From Ignavibacteriota bacterium (GTDB lineage Bacteria; Bacteroidota; Ignavibacteria; Kapaibacteriales; UBA2268), in NCBI GenBank assembly GCA_019637995.1, contig JAHBUQ010000002.1:635428-699427 (forward strand): 64,000 nucleotides of DNA. The letters are read 5' to 3'. Every line of letters starts with the position of its first letter. Positions within the stretch are counted from its first letter, which is position 1. The translations under genes and the position numbers were made by a program. Positions 29,384 through 36,799 of this stretch are shown piece after piece. The notes beneath the pieces are model-generated. The model saw only the letters and a list, made by a program, of their open reading frames with translations, was not told the DNA's origin and did no database searches.

Positions 29384-30125
29384 CCGGAAATTGTAAATAT
29401 ACAGCAAACTCAATTTCATATTCTTTTAAATCAATTGGCTCTCTTGCCGGGATAAATAATATGCCTCTAATCAGAAGTCCGCGAAGCTGACCTTCGATTA
29501 TTGTACGATTTGTTATAACTACTTCTCCAACAATTGCTTGTTCGGTTACTCTTCTTGTACTTCCGTTCCGTCCGGCAAGTAATATATCGGCTGAAAACTG
29601 TCTGTTTGAAATTAGTTCACGATAATTAACAGGGTTATCATGAAGGACAGATAATTTATTAAAAACCAATTTCATGGATTTAATGATTTCATTTCTTTCC
29701 TTAAATGAATTTGGTTCAACACTTAATGAATTATCAATATTCAATTGAAGACTTGCCACTGGTGTAAGTGGGTTGTAGTCAAGTATTCCGTTGATTTCAA
29801 TTTTTGCTTTTTCCGGAATTCGCTCTTGTTTAATCTGGCTGTTATTATTTATAAATTGTTCAATTAACTGAAAATTATATCCATTGCTGTAAATAGGGTC
29901 ATAAGTTTTGTTTACAGGTATATATTCAATTATAGTATCTGTCTTCGTAATGATTGTCTCGATAATTACTTTTTTGAAATCAATCATAGTATCACGCCGA
30001 ATAATTTCATCATTGAGCTGAGATTTTGTGTAATCAGCGCCATTAATTCCGAGTGAATCCGAACAACCTGATAATATGTAAATTAATGTCAGAAATGCTA
30101 TGCTGATAATAATTATTTTTCTCAT
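29376..30125 (-). CDS. lipoprotein of the module-2 sigma operon, function unknown
   Basis: 249 residues with a clear lipoprotein signal MRKIIIISIAFLTLIYILSGC. No domain recognised. A threonine/isoleucine-rich stretch (VIIETIITKTDTIIEYIPV) near residue 55 is probably extended or beta, and the C-terminal third looks beta-rich (GLLIRGILFIPAREP). It begins 10 bp after the anti-sigma-barrel gene and is thus third in the sigma operon. Module 1 also has one lipoprotein, but there it is first and a propeller, so the two are not evident homologues. Confidence 0.72.
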   Translation of the reverse strand: MRKIIIISIAFLTLIYILSGCSDSLGINGADYTKSQLNDEIIRRDTMIDFKKVIIETIITKTDTIIEYIPVNKTYDPIYSNGYNFQLIEQFINNNSQIKQERIPEKAKIEINGILDYNPLTPVASLQLNIDNSLSVEPNSFKERNEIIKSMKLVFNKLSVLHDNPVNYRELISNRQFSADILLAGRNGSTRRVTEQAIVGEVVITNRTIIEGQLRGLLIRGILFIPAREPIDLKEYEIEFAVYLQFPAI

Positions 30126-30135
30126 TTTTTCTCCC

Positions 30136-31356
30136 TTAAAATTTTATTCCTGCACCAAAATGCACGCCGAATTTAGGTGAGATGAAATATGCCCCGTTTT
30201 GAGTAAAGAATAGTATATTATAATCAGCACCAAATGTAAAATATAAATTGTTTGAAAAATCAATATCTGTTCCAAGCATTAATCGTCCTACTGTTCCTGC
30301 CGAGTTTAGTCCGAAACCGGTATTGATAAATGGCTTAAAATTAGAAAATCTAATAAATTCAGGGCTGAATTTACCTACAAAACTAATTGTCTGGAAATTT
30401 GGCTCCTGACGATAAACGAAATAATTATTCTGCTCTTTTCCGGTGAATTCCTGAGCAAAAGTTTCTCTGCGATAATCAATACCAAAACTGAGCTCGTCGT
30501 CGTACTTATAAAGGAATGTAGCTCCGGTATTCAGAAGACCAAGATTATCCATTGTAATTATTCCCGGAATATTATTATTAAAATATTCCGAGCCCCGAAA
30601 TTCAAAAGCAAAATTATTAATTGCGTCATCATCATCATAAATGTTGAAATGTTGATAGGGCAAATTGAGAGATATCTGATTTTGATTCACTCTTGAAAAT
30701 GCATCAGAAATTACTAAATTAATATTATCAAACTCAATCTCACTTAAAATACTTGATGAATACAATTCTGCATTATTATTATTTTTGTTGTCAGCAAGCA
30801 ATTCATCCTGACTGTTAGATTGAGGAGATATATTCTCAGATTTATTCAAATAAACATACTTATAAACAACTTTTTCTTGCACTTGTTTATCATCAGATAC
30901 CGCATTTGATTCCATCACCGGAATAATATGATTATCATTCGGAGAAATCTTGTAATAATATGAGTCAGCGAGATAGTTTACGTTTTTAGGACCGAAATCA
31001 AAGAGTAATAACATCACAACAACTGCAGCTGCCGCCGAAAGCAGACCTGTCAGCATATAAGCGTAATTGGTTTTAATAAAGCTGCCGATACCTGCCGAAG
31101 ATACACTTGCAGCGGTGCCTGCAGGCAGTGCCGCAAGAGGCAAAGCCAGACCTAATTTGTCAAAAATTTGCAGGGTCGAATCTGCTTTAGGTACAAAAGC
31201 TTTCACGTCAGCCCTTACTGCCATTTTAACAGCAAGCTGATGCTTAAGCTCATTCCGAAGTTCACCCTCGCTTGCAAGGAGAGAAAATAATTTCTCCTCA
31301 TCGGCTCCTGCGAGAGTGCCGTCCAGAAAATCATGAACTAATAATTCGTTTTCCAT
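30136..31356 (-). CDS. anti-sigma-like protein fused to outer-membrane-barrel-like domain (module 2)
   Basis: Paralogue of 25108-26382 by layout. Residues 1-70 are anti-sigma-like (VHDFLDGTLAGADEEKLFSLL, ELRNELKHQLAVKMAV). A hydrophobic helix lies at about 98-120 (AYMLTGLLSAAAAVVVMLLL), then a polar linker. From about residue 235 comes a beta-rich domain ending FGVHFGAGIKF, with the terminal aromatic typical of outer-membrane barrels. Shared features with module 1 include PVMES just after the membrane helix (PMIES there) and E-x-F-x-Q-E-F-T early in the beta domain. Encoded 18 bp after an ECF sigma gene. Whether one chain really spans both membranes is unproven. Confidence 0.7.
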   Translation of the reverse strand: MENELLVHDFLDGTLAGADEEKLFSLLASEGELRNELKHQLAVKMAVRADVKAFVPKADSTLQIFDKLGLALPLAALPAGTAASVSSAGIGSFIKTNYAYMLTGLLSAAAAVVVMLLLFDFGPKNVNYLADSYYYKISPNDNHIIPVMESNAVSDDKQVQEKVVYKYVYLNKSENISPQSNSQDELLADNKNNNNAELYSSSILSEIEFDNINLVISDAFSRVNQNQISLNLPYQHFNIYDDDDAINNFAFEFRGSEYFNNNIPGIITMDNLGLLNTGATFLYKYDDELSFGIDYRRETFAQEFTGKEQNNYFVYRQEPNFQTISFVGKFSPEFIRFSNFKPFINTGFGLNSAGTVGRLMLGTDIDFSNNLYFTFGADYNILFFTQNGAYFISPKFGVHFGAGIKF

Positions 31357-31374
31357 CTCTGATACTCAATTATA

Positions 31375-31947
31375 TTACTGACTCAATTCTTTTAAATACG
31401 GTTCTAATATTTTCTTTATTTTTTGCTTGGCTCTGAATACACGTGACTTGGCATTGCTTACTGATGTTTTGCATAATTCAGCTATCTCGCTATACTCAAG
31501 ACCACTGTACTCACGAAGAACAAAAGCTTCGCGGTGCTCTTCATCAAGAAGTTCAATTGTGCGGTTAATCAGCCCTAAAAGTTCTTTCTGCTCGTATGAC
31601 TGCTCTTCTGAATATAATACATCGAGATAATCATCTGAAACAGTTTCTTTTTTATCACGCTTTACGTTGAGGCATAAATTACGTGCGATTGTCAACAAAT
31701 ACCCTTGTATATTGAATCTGTCAGACTCCCTGCTGTAATTGTTAAAAAACTTAATGAAAGTCTCCTGAAAAACATCTTCTGCTGTTTCCTCATAACCAAG
31801 AACTTTGATACAATACGAATGAACTACCGGCGAATACCTGTCGTATATCGCCTTGAAGGCTTCTGATGCAGTTTCCCTGTCTTCTCCAAGCAAAGATACA
31901 AGTTCGGAATCAGAATATTTATCGTAGTTCACTTTCATCAATTTCAA
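31375..31947 (-). CDS. ECF RNA polymerase sigma factor (module 2)
   Basis: 190-residue ECF sigma factor, clearly similar to the module-1 factor: YSPVVHSYCIKVLGYEETAE and VFQETFIKFFNNYSRES for region 2, IARNLCLNVKRDK, then LLDEEHREAFVLREYSGL and EIAELCKTSVSNAKSRVF for region 4. An alternative ATG three codons in (31938) is possible. It heads the operon sigma, anti-sigma-barrel, lipoprotein. A separate promoter in the 225 bp upstream is expected, but I cannot assign it. Confidence 0.94.
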   Translation of the reverse strand: MKLMKVNYDKYSDSELVSLLGEDRETASEAFKAIYDRYSPVVHSYCIKVLGYEETAEDVFQETFIKFFNNYSRESDRFNIQGYLLTIARNLCLNVKRDKKETVSDDYLDVLYSEEQSYEQKELLGLINRTIELLDEEHREAFVLREYSGLEYSEIAELCKTSVSNAKSRVFRAKQKIKKILEPYLKELSQ

Positions 31948-32173
31948 TTTAGTTATTTATCATAATCAATGACTAATTAATATACACATCATTTTGTATT
32001 TGGTTGCAATTAAATGAATATATTAGAATATAAGTAATTGAGTAAATCAAAATTATCCAAATTTATTTATGATAGTTCTATTGAAAACTCTAATATTTTT
32101 ATTCTTGTTAACCACCAATGAGAACAACGAAACGAAAATTTTAGTATTTTTGATTCTTTATCAATGAAGAAAA

Positions 32174-32317
32174 ATGAAATACTTTAAATTCATAGATACA
32201 TCTTTTCAGCCAAAACTGCTGACTACGCTAAAAACATACACAAAAAATGATTTTTATTCTGACTTATCGGCAGGGGTGATAGTAGGCGTGGTTGCACTTC
32301 CTCTGGCAAGAGCATGA
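32174..32317 (+). pseudogene. 5' fragment of a SulP-family anion transporter
   Basis: A 47-codon reading frame begins MKYFKFIDTSFQPKLL and continues NDFYSDLSAGVIVGVVALPL, the N-terminus and start of the first membrane helix of SulP sulfate/bicarbonate permeases, then meets a stop. Intact SulP proteins have about 500-750 residues, so more than 90% is gone. Homology ends around 32308, where the sequence becomes the (reverse-strand) remains of a lipoprotein gene. TATTTTTG at 32145-32152 may be the old promoter -7 element. Confidence 0.65.
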
Positions 32318-32557
32318 TGGCTTTGCAAAAACAATAAAACTATGCAAATCGGCATTAAAAGAAGTCTGTATTTCATTGATAATACTATCATTAGGACTGT
32401 ACTTTTCAATTTCCATATATATCTAGGTAAATCCGGGTGTCTTTGATAAATTCTGCAAAGTCATTTGCTCTGCATTAATATTAGTGGCGTTTTCAGAGCA
32501 TCCGAAAATGATAGCTGCAAATAATGCCAAATATATTATATTTCTTAAATGATTCAT
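32309..32557 (-). pseudogene. remnant of a small thiol-motif lipoprotein gene
   Basis: From the ATG at 32557 the frame encodes a lipoprotein signal (LALFAAIIFGC) and 24 more residues to a stop at 32423. Past that stop the same frame still reads sensibly: MEIEKYSPNDSIINEIQ and then SFIVFAKPSCSCQ, which looks like the start of a thioredoxin-like fold with a C-x-C. It ends at the junction with the SulP fragment. I read it as a gene broken by one in-frame stop and a 3' deletion. A functional 44-residue lipoprotein (32423-32557) is the alternative. Confidence 0.5.
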
Positions 32558-32766
32558 AATTAATTCTCCAAAATTCTTTAATGAATGTAAAAAATATCAA
32601 AATACATAAACTAATTAAGTTTTAAAGTATTTTATGGATTATTTAATTTTATTATTGAAAATCCTCATTTGCCTGAAATTTTAAATTTCTTAACTCCGTA
32701 CATCAGATTGAAAAAGAATCTTAATTAATAAAGGGCTTAGCTACCATAAATTCATTAATTCTTCAT

Positions 32767-32852
32767 CTACCTCACCACAACAAATTTTTCCGTATAATTA
32801 CCTATTTGAATGAAATACAAACCGACGGACAGATTGGAAACATTAATTTCCA
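32767..32852 (-). pseudogene. orphan T9SS C-terminal sorting domain fragment
   Basis: Reverse-strand frame reading INVSNLSVGLYFIQIG and then FVVVR before a stop at 32767. This is the last 25-30 residues of a type IX secretion sorting domain (pattern L..G.Y...I). No upstream body of a gene is attached: the frame breaks beyond 32860. A decayed end of a secreted protein gene. Confidence 0.55.
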
Positions 32853-32881
32853 TTTATATAATTTATTAGCAGAACGAAGGG

Positions 32882-33097
32882 TTAAATCTCGTTTTGTAAA
32901 ATTGATATTCTAGCCAATTTTTCCCTGTATTTTTCCTCCAATACACTCGTAAAAGCAACTTTGTCATTACGCAATAATTCCATTTGTTCTCCATTGAAAA
33001 TAGATGGATGAAGTTCCCTCAAGTATTTATCGCCCCAAGAAGCAAGCTCTACAATTATTGAAACTAAAGCTAATCCTTTATCTGTTAATAGGTAAAG
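32882..33097 (-). pseudogene. 3' fragment of an HxlR-type transcriptional regulator
   Basis: Reverse-strand frame of about 70 codons: YLLTDKGLALVSIIVELASW, GDKYL and a C-terminal helix ending at 32882. YxLTxKGxxLxPxxxxLxxWG is the HxlR signature following the winged helix. The DNA-binding half is missing: the frame is cut at 33097/33098, exactly where a truncated copy of the 128-bp array repeat begins. It indicates a rearrangement at the array's left boundary. Confidence 0.6.
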
Positions 33098-33166
33098 ATT
33101 CGCTTATTATTTTCGCCTGCCGCCTGACTACTGCCGGCAAGATGAGCGAAGCGAATCTTGCTGAAC
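33098..33166 (-). repeat. truncated third copy of the 128-bp array unit
   Basis: Corresponds to the last 67 bases of the full copies with a 2-base length difference and a few substitutions (TACTGCCGGC instead of TATTCAGC). It ends AGCGAATCTTGCTGAA like the others and is followed by C-G-TT of an attC-like site. Its other end is fused to the HxlR fragment, so the left stem arm is lost. Confidence 0.85.
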
Positions 33167-33295
33167 GTTTTTCAGCTATACGCAGGCAGGGATTTTTACC
33201 ACTGAACTTCCTACGAAGAACTGAACTTCAATTATACCACTTTCCTGCCCTACGAAGCACGAAACCCCTGCTTGCGTATAGGTGATGTTATGCCT
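33167..33295 (-). other. attC-like recombination site of the two-gene cassette
   Basis: 129 bp. Minus-strand left end GGCATAAC, then arm CACCTATACGCAAGCAGGG, about 70 bp of spacer, and arm CCCTGCCTGCGTATAGCTG, ending AAAAACG^TT. The two arms pair at 17 of 19 positions with mismatches, the imperfect palindrome expected of attC. The core AAC/GTT is present at both ends. Same length and same AAAACG^TT ending as the site at 36665. Confidence 0.7.
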
Positions 33296-33357
33296 TCGCC
33301 CTTCTATTTCTGTCGTTTTTTTCATCTTTATGTCATGTTTGTTTTTTCTTACGTTGC

Positions 33358-34977
33358 TTATTCAGTCTTTATAAATCGTCCCTGTTGATTTTCTGTCTTA
33401 AGAATATAAAGTCCAGTTGGCAAGTCTGAAATATTTATTTGGGTTGTTGCTTGGCTACTCTGTTTAACCAATTGTCCTGTTGAACTATAAATTTGAAAGC
33501 CTTTTTTGCAGTCAACATTTATAATAGTATTAGATGGATTCGGATGAATCGCAATTGTTGTACTACTATTTATAATATCGTTTATACTTGTTGTTAATGA
33601 AGATTTAATTTTTGAAATATAACTATCTACACCACCTAAAGAAGTAATTGAATTTAATCCATCTGTAAAAGAGCCTGAATATGTGCCAACTGTGCATACA
33701 TCTTCGTTGTACATATTTAAACCGATAGCATAATTTACATCATCCATAGCACTTCCCGCAGTCTTTGCCCATATAATATTACCACTACTATCTATTTTTG
33801 CAATGAAAACGTCTCTCATGCCTAATGCTGTATAATTGTTAGATCCCAGAATGATAGTTTGTGAAAAGCCTCCAGTTATAAAGATATCCCCTGAAGGTAA
33901 TGCTTCTATTTCGCATCCTTCTTCTGCACCTAAATTACCAATTTGTTTTATCCAAATAATATTACCGTTAGAATCTAATTTCATTAAAAAAATATCGGAT
34001 GATCCGTTCGCTGCTAATGTAATACCATCAAAATTAACCGAATTAGAAAAAACACCTGACACATAGATATTGCCATTCGCATCGGCATCAATTCCTCTTG
34101 CATAATCATCTCCCGTGCCGCCAAATTGCTTTGCCCAAATTAAAGTTCCGGTAGGAGAAAACTTAGAAATATAAATGTCGTTATTGGGGACAGTAGTGGA
34201 ATTGAAAATTACTGTATCAATATAAATATTTCCTGCAAAGGATCCAGCTATGATAGTGTTTTCAAAATCATCGGTACTTATTGCCCTTCCTCCCGCATTA
34301 CCAAGACCTGGCAATCCTTTACACCATATTTCATTGCCATTTGAATCATATTTTACCAGAAATAAATCGGTGCTATCCATATGAAATAAGGTGTCTGTTG
34401 TAAAGACAATAGTACCTTGAGTATTACCTATCACAGCCACATTACCATTTGCTGTTGTAACAATTTCATTTCCATATTCTGATGAATAACCAGTAGCAGA
34501 TTTTGCCCAAATACAATTTCCAAGGGTATCAAATTTTGCTGTAAATAAATCCATTTCCCCCGAACTTATTAAAGATATACTTGGTGAGAAATTTAATGTT
34601 TGACGAAATCCACCTGTAATATAAAAGTTTCCATTCGGTTCACAGTCAATATCGAAAGCGTAATCAAAACTAACTGAGCCTAATGATTTTGCCCATAACA
34701 AATTACCGATTGAATCGAACTTATTTACTATAATATCAGTAGCACCGTTTGAAACAAAATTTTGATTTGCAATGCTTGTTGTACCTATAAACGAACCTGT
34801 GGCATAAATATTCCCTGAACTATCAATGCACACACCTCTTAGTACATCGTTATTGGGACCGCCTAAAGATTTAAGCCAATCAAAACTTACATTTTGTGCA
34901 TTTATGGTGCTAAAACACATTACGAATACTATCCACAAGTATTTTCTTATTGTTATTAGATTTAAAATTGGATTCAT
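33358..34977 (-). CDS. secreted SBBP-repeat propeller protein with T9SS sorting domain
   Basis: 539 residues with a signal peptide near 1-27 ending in AQ. The body is a set of SBBP-type blades, each with a DSxGNIxW or similar element: FDSIGNLLWAKSLG, YDSNGNEIWCKG, LDSNGNIIWIKQIG, IDSSGNIIWAKTAG, alternating with GNIYVSGVFS-type strands. The last 70 residues are a T9SS type A sorting domain (IHPNPSNTIINVDC, LPTGLYILKTEN). That tail is nearly identical to the tail of the neighbouring serine hydrolase, pointing to recent gene conversion or duplication. Second gene of a predicted integron cassette; starts 3 bp after its neighbour's stop. Confidence 0.87.
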   Translation of the reverse strand: MNPILNLITIRKYLWIVFVMCFSTINAQNVSFDWLKSLGGPNNDVLRGVCIDSSGNIYATGSFIGTTSIANQNFVSNGATDIIVNKFDSIGNLLWAKSLGSVSFDYAFDIDCEPNGNFYITGGFRQTLNFSPSISLISSGEMDLFTAKFDTLGNCIWAKSATGYSSEYGNEIVTTANGNVAVIGNTQGTIVFTTDTLFHMDSTDLFLVKYDSNGNEIWCKGLPGLGNAGGRAISTDDFENTIIAGSFAGNIYIDTVIFNSTTVPNNDIYISKFSPTGTLIWAKQFGGTGDDYARGIDADANGNIYVSGVFSNSVNFDGITLAANGSSDIFLMKLDSNGNIIWIKQIGNLGAEEGCEIEALPSGDIFITGGFSQTIILGSNNYTALGMRDVFIAKIDSSGNIIWAKTAGSAMDDVNYAIGLNMYNEDVCTVGTYSGSFTDGLNSITSLGGVDSYISKIKSSLTTSINDIINSSTTIAIHPNPSNTIINVDCKKGFQIYSSTGQLVKQSSQATTQINISDLPTGLYILKTENQQGRFIKTE

Positions 34978-34979
34978 AC

Positions 34980-36431
34980 TTATTCTGTCTTTATAAATCG
35001 CCCCACTTGATTTTCTGTCTTAAGAATGTAAAGCCCAGTTGGCAAGTCCGAAATATTGACTTGGGTTGTTGGTTGGCTGCTCTGCTTTACCAATAGTCCT
35101 GTCGTACTATAAATTTGAAAGCCTTTTTTACAGTCAAAATTGATGATTGTATTTGCAGGATTAGGAAAAATTGAAACCGTACCTTGATTTGGATGTTCAG
35201 TTACACTCAAGACTATATGGTTGAAATCATCAGAAAAAATCTCACAGCCTTCTTCAGATGTATATTTAACCGAATAATTGCCGCTTTGGGTAGGTGTGAT
35301 AAATTGACTTGTTTCACCTAACATTAAGGTGTCATTCAAATACCATTGATTACCTTTTTGATAACTTGATTGCAATTGGTTGCCGTTAAGGGATATTGTC
35401 GGCTGCTGTAATTTTATTGGTATAATTTGCTCCACGAGATTTCTTAATTCAGTATGGGTTGGTTGAATAATTCCTAATGTTCTTCGTACAAAAAATATAC
35501 AGGCAATATTTCTGCAACGGTCAATCCAAGGCGTAAAACCAAAAGCACCTTGACTACCGTATTGTGTTGTTTCACCATTGGTTTCTTGTTCAACCCAAAC
35601 GCCATAGCCATATCTTAAATTTTCTCTTAATGGGTCGCCTGAATAAGGAGTGCCAATTAAAGGAACACCATTAGTTTGGTCGCTCTGCATCATTTTCACG
35701 GTTAATGAGTCAATAACTTGAGCGTTGTTGAACTCGCCATAGTTAAGAAGCATAGTTAGTAGTTTAGAAAAGTCTGGCATAGTTGTACCCATTCCACCGG
35801 CTATACGATAGTTCGTTGTTGCACCTAAAGCTACATAGTCTGTATTTGTCATTCCCAGAGGAATTGCAATTTTTTGCTGAAAAAGGCTATCCCAACTCAT
35901 TCCTGTAGCAATTTCAGCCATTCTTCCTGCTACGTGCATACTTACACCACCGTATCGAAATTCTGTGCCTGGTGTATATGACATGGGCGTATTCAACCCA
36001 ATATTGTCTACTGCTTGTTGCAAAGTAATACTGTTGTCAGAGATAAAAGGCGATTGTCCCGGGAGTCCGGAAGTATGATTCATCAACTGGTGAAGCCTAA
36101 TGACTGGCTTGCCGCTGAAGCTTGGAAGAAAATTTTGAACTGTATCGTTTGGAGATAAATATCCTTCGTCAATTAATCTCATAATCAATGCCATTGATGG
36201 CATTTTTGAGCCTGAGGCAATCGCTTGATACGTATTATTGTTCCAAGTTCCCCAGTACTGCTCGTAGATTACACTATCGCCTTGCACTACCATAAATCCA
36301 CAATTCTGTCCAGCTTGACCAATGACACCAATACTGTCTGTGAGGAGTTGTGTAATAGGTGTAAAATTGAATTGAGCATTTACATTTGTCGTAAAAGCTA
36401 CTACTGCTATAAATGTTATTATTTTTTTCAT
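34980..36431 (-). CDS. T9SS-secreted beta-lactamase-family serine hydrolase
   Basis: Secreted esterase/peptidase of the class C beta-lactamase fold. The ATG at 36431 gives a clean signal peptide (MKKIITFIAVVAFTTNVNAQ) and has AGGAAG just upstream; the ATG at 36473 adds 14 polar residues. SxxK is SGSKM. MNHTSGLPGQ is family-typical, and the Tyr motif is in FRYGGVSMHV, without the usual Asn two residues on. Around residues 385-420 there is a short Ig-like/PKD-like segment (NGNQLQSSYQKGNQWYLND), then a T9SS sorting domain (FPNPANTIINFDC, LPTGLYILKTEN). First gene of the two-gene cassette. Confidence 0.86.
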   Translation of the reverse strand: MKKIITFIAVVAFTTNVNAQFNFTPITQLLTDSIGVIGQAGQNCGFMVVQGDSVIYEQYWGTWNNNTYQAIASGSKMPSMALIMRLIDEGYLSPNDTVQNFLPSFSGKPVIRLHQLMNHTSGLPGQSPFISDNSITLQQAVDNIGLNTPMSYTPGTEFRYGGVSMHVAGRMAEIATGMSWDSLFQQKIAIPLGMTNTDYVALGATTNYRIAGGMGTTMPDFSKLLTMLLNYGEFNNAQVIDSLTVKMMQSDQTNGVPLIGTPYSGDPLRENLRYGYGVWVEQETNGETTQYGSQGAFGFTPWIDRCRNIACIFFVRRTLGIIQPTHTELRNLVEQIIPIKLQQPTISLNGNQLQSSYQKGNQWYLNDTLMLGETSQFITPTQSGNYSVKYTSEEGCEIFSDDFNHIVLSVTEHPNQGTVSIFPNPANTIINFDCKKGFQIYSTTGLLVKQSSQPTTQVNISDLPTGLYILKTENQVGRFIKTE

Positions 36432-36536
36432 ATTCTGCTTCCTGTTTTCCTTTTGACCATTAATATTGTTCAACGTTTAAAATCTGTTCGTCATTTGTTC
36501 TTGGCTCGTTGTGTCGTTTTTTAGGGTGAGGCATAA

Positions 36537-36664
36537 TAGTCAGGCGGTAGGCGAAGTCCACCGGATTTCTGCATACCGACATGTTCGGCGACGGTTCGAT
36601 TCGCTTTTTATTTTCGCCTGCCGCCTGACTATTCAGCAAGATGAGCGAAGCGAATCTTGCTGAA
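36537..36664 (-). repeat. 128-bp gene-less array unit, copy 1
   Basis: Differs from the copy at 38673 by one base. It has an 18-bp inverted repeat (TAGTCAGGCGGTAGGCGA and its partner TCGCCTGCCGCCTGACTA, one mismatch) enclosing about 60 bp, followed by a tight hairpin TTCAGCAAGAT ... ATCTTGCTGAA. It separates G (36665-36666 side) from TTATGCC of the two-gene cassette, the place where integron crossover occurs. More GC-rich than its surroundings. It could be a mini-cassette with its own attC-like stem, or a MITE-like element aimed at attC. Confidence 0.9.
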
Positions 36665-36793
36665 CGTTTTCGGGCTTTGCGTTCGGGCGGGTTTCGGAGC
36701 ACAAAACTGTCAACCAGCACTGCACTTGATACGAAGCACAAAGCTCCAAGTTTGCACTTCACCCCGCCTGACGCAAAACCCGTGTTATAAGCC
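36665..36793 (-). other. attC-like recombination site of the helicase cassette
   Basis: 129 bp. On the minus strand it starts GGCTTATAAC, with arm GGGTTTTGCGTCAGGCGGG pairing to CCCGCCCGAACGCAAAGCCC with one bulged base and few mismatches, and ends CGAAAACG^TT. The bulge is the type of extrahelical base that gives attC its strand preference. GGCTTATAA is repeated in reverse complement at the start of the same cassette (38664-38672). Confidence 0.75.
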
Positions 36794-36799
36794 GTTTTT

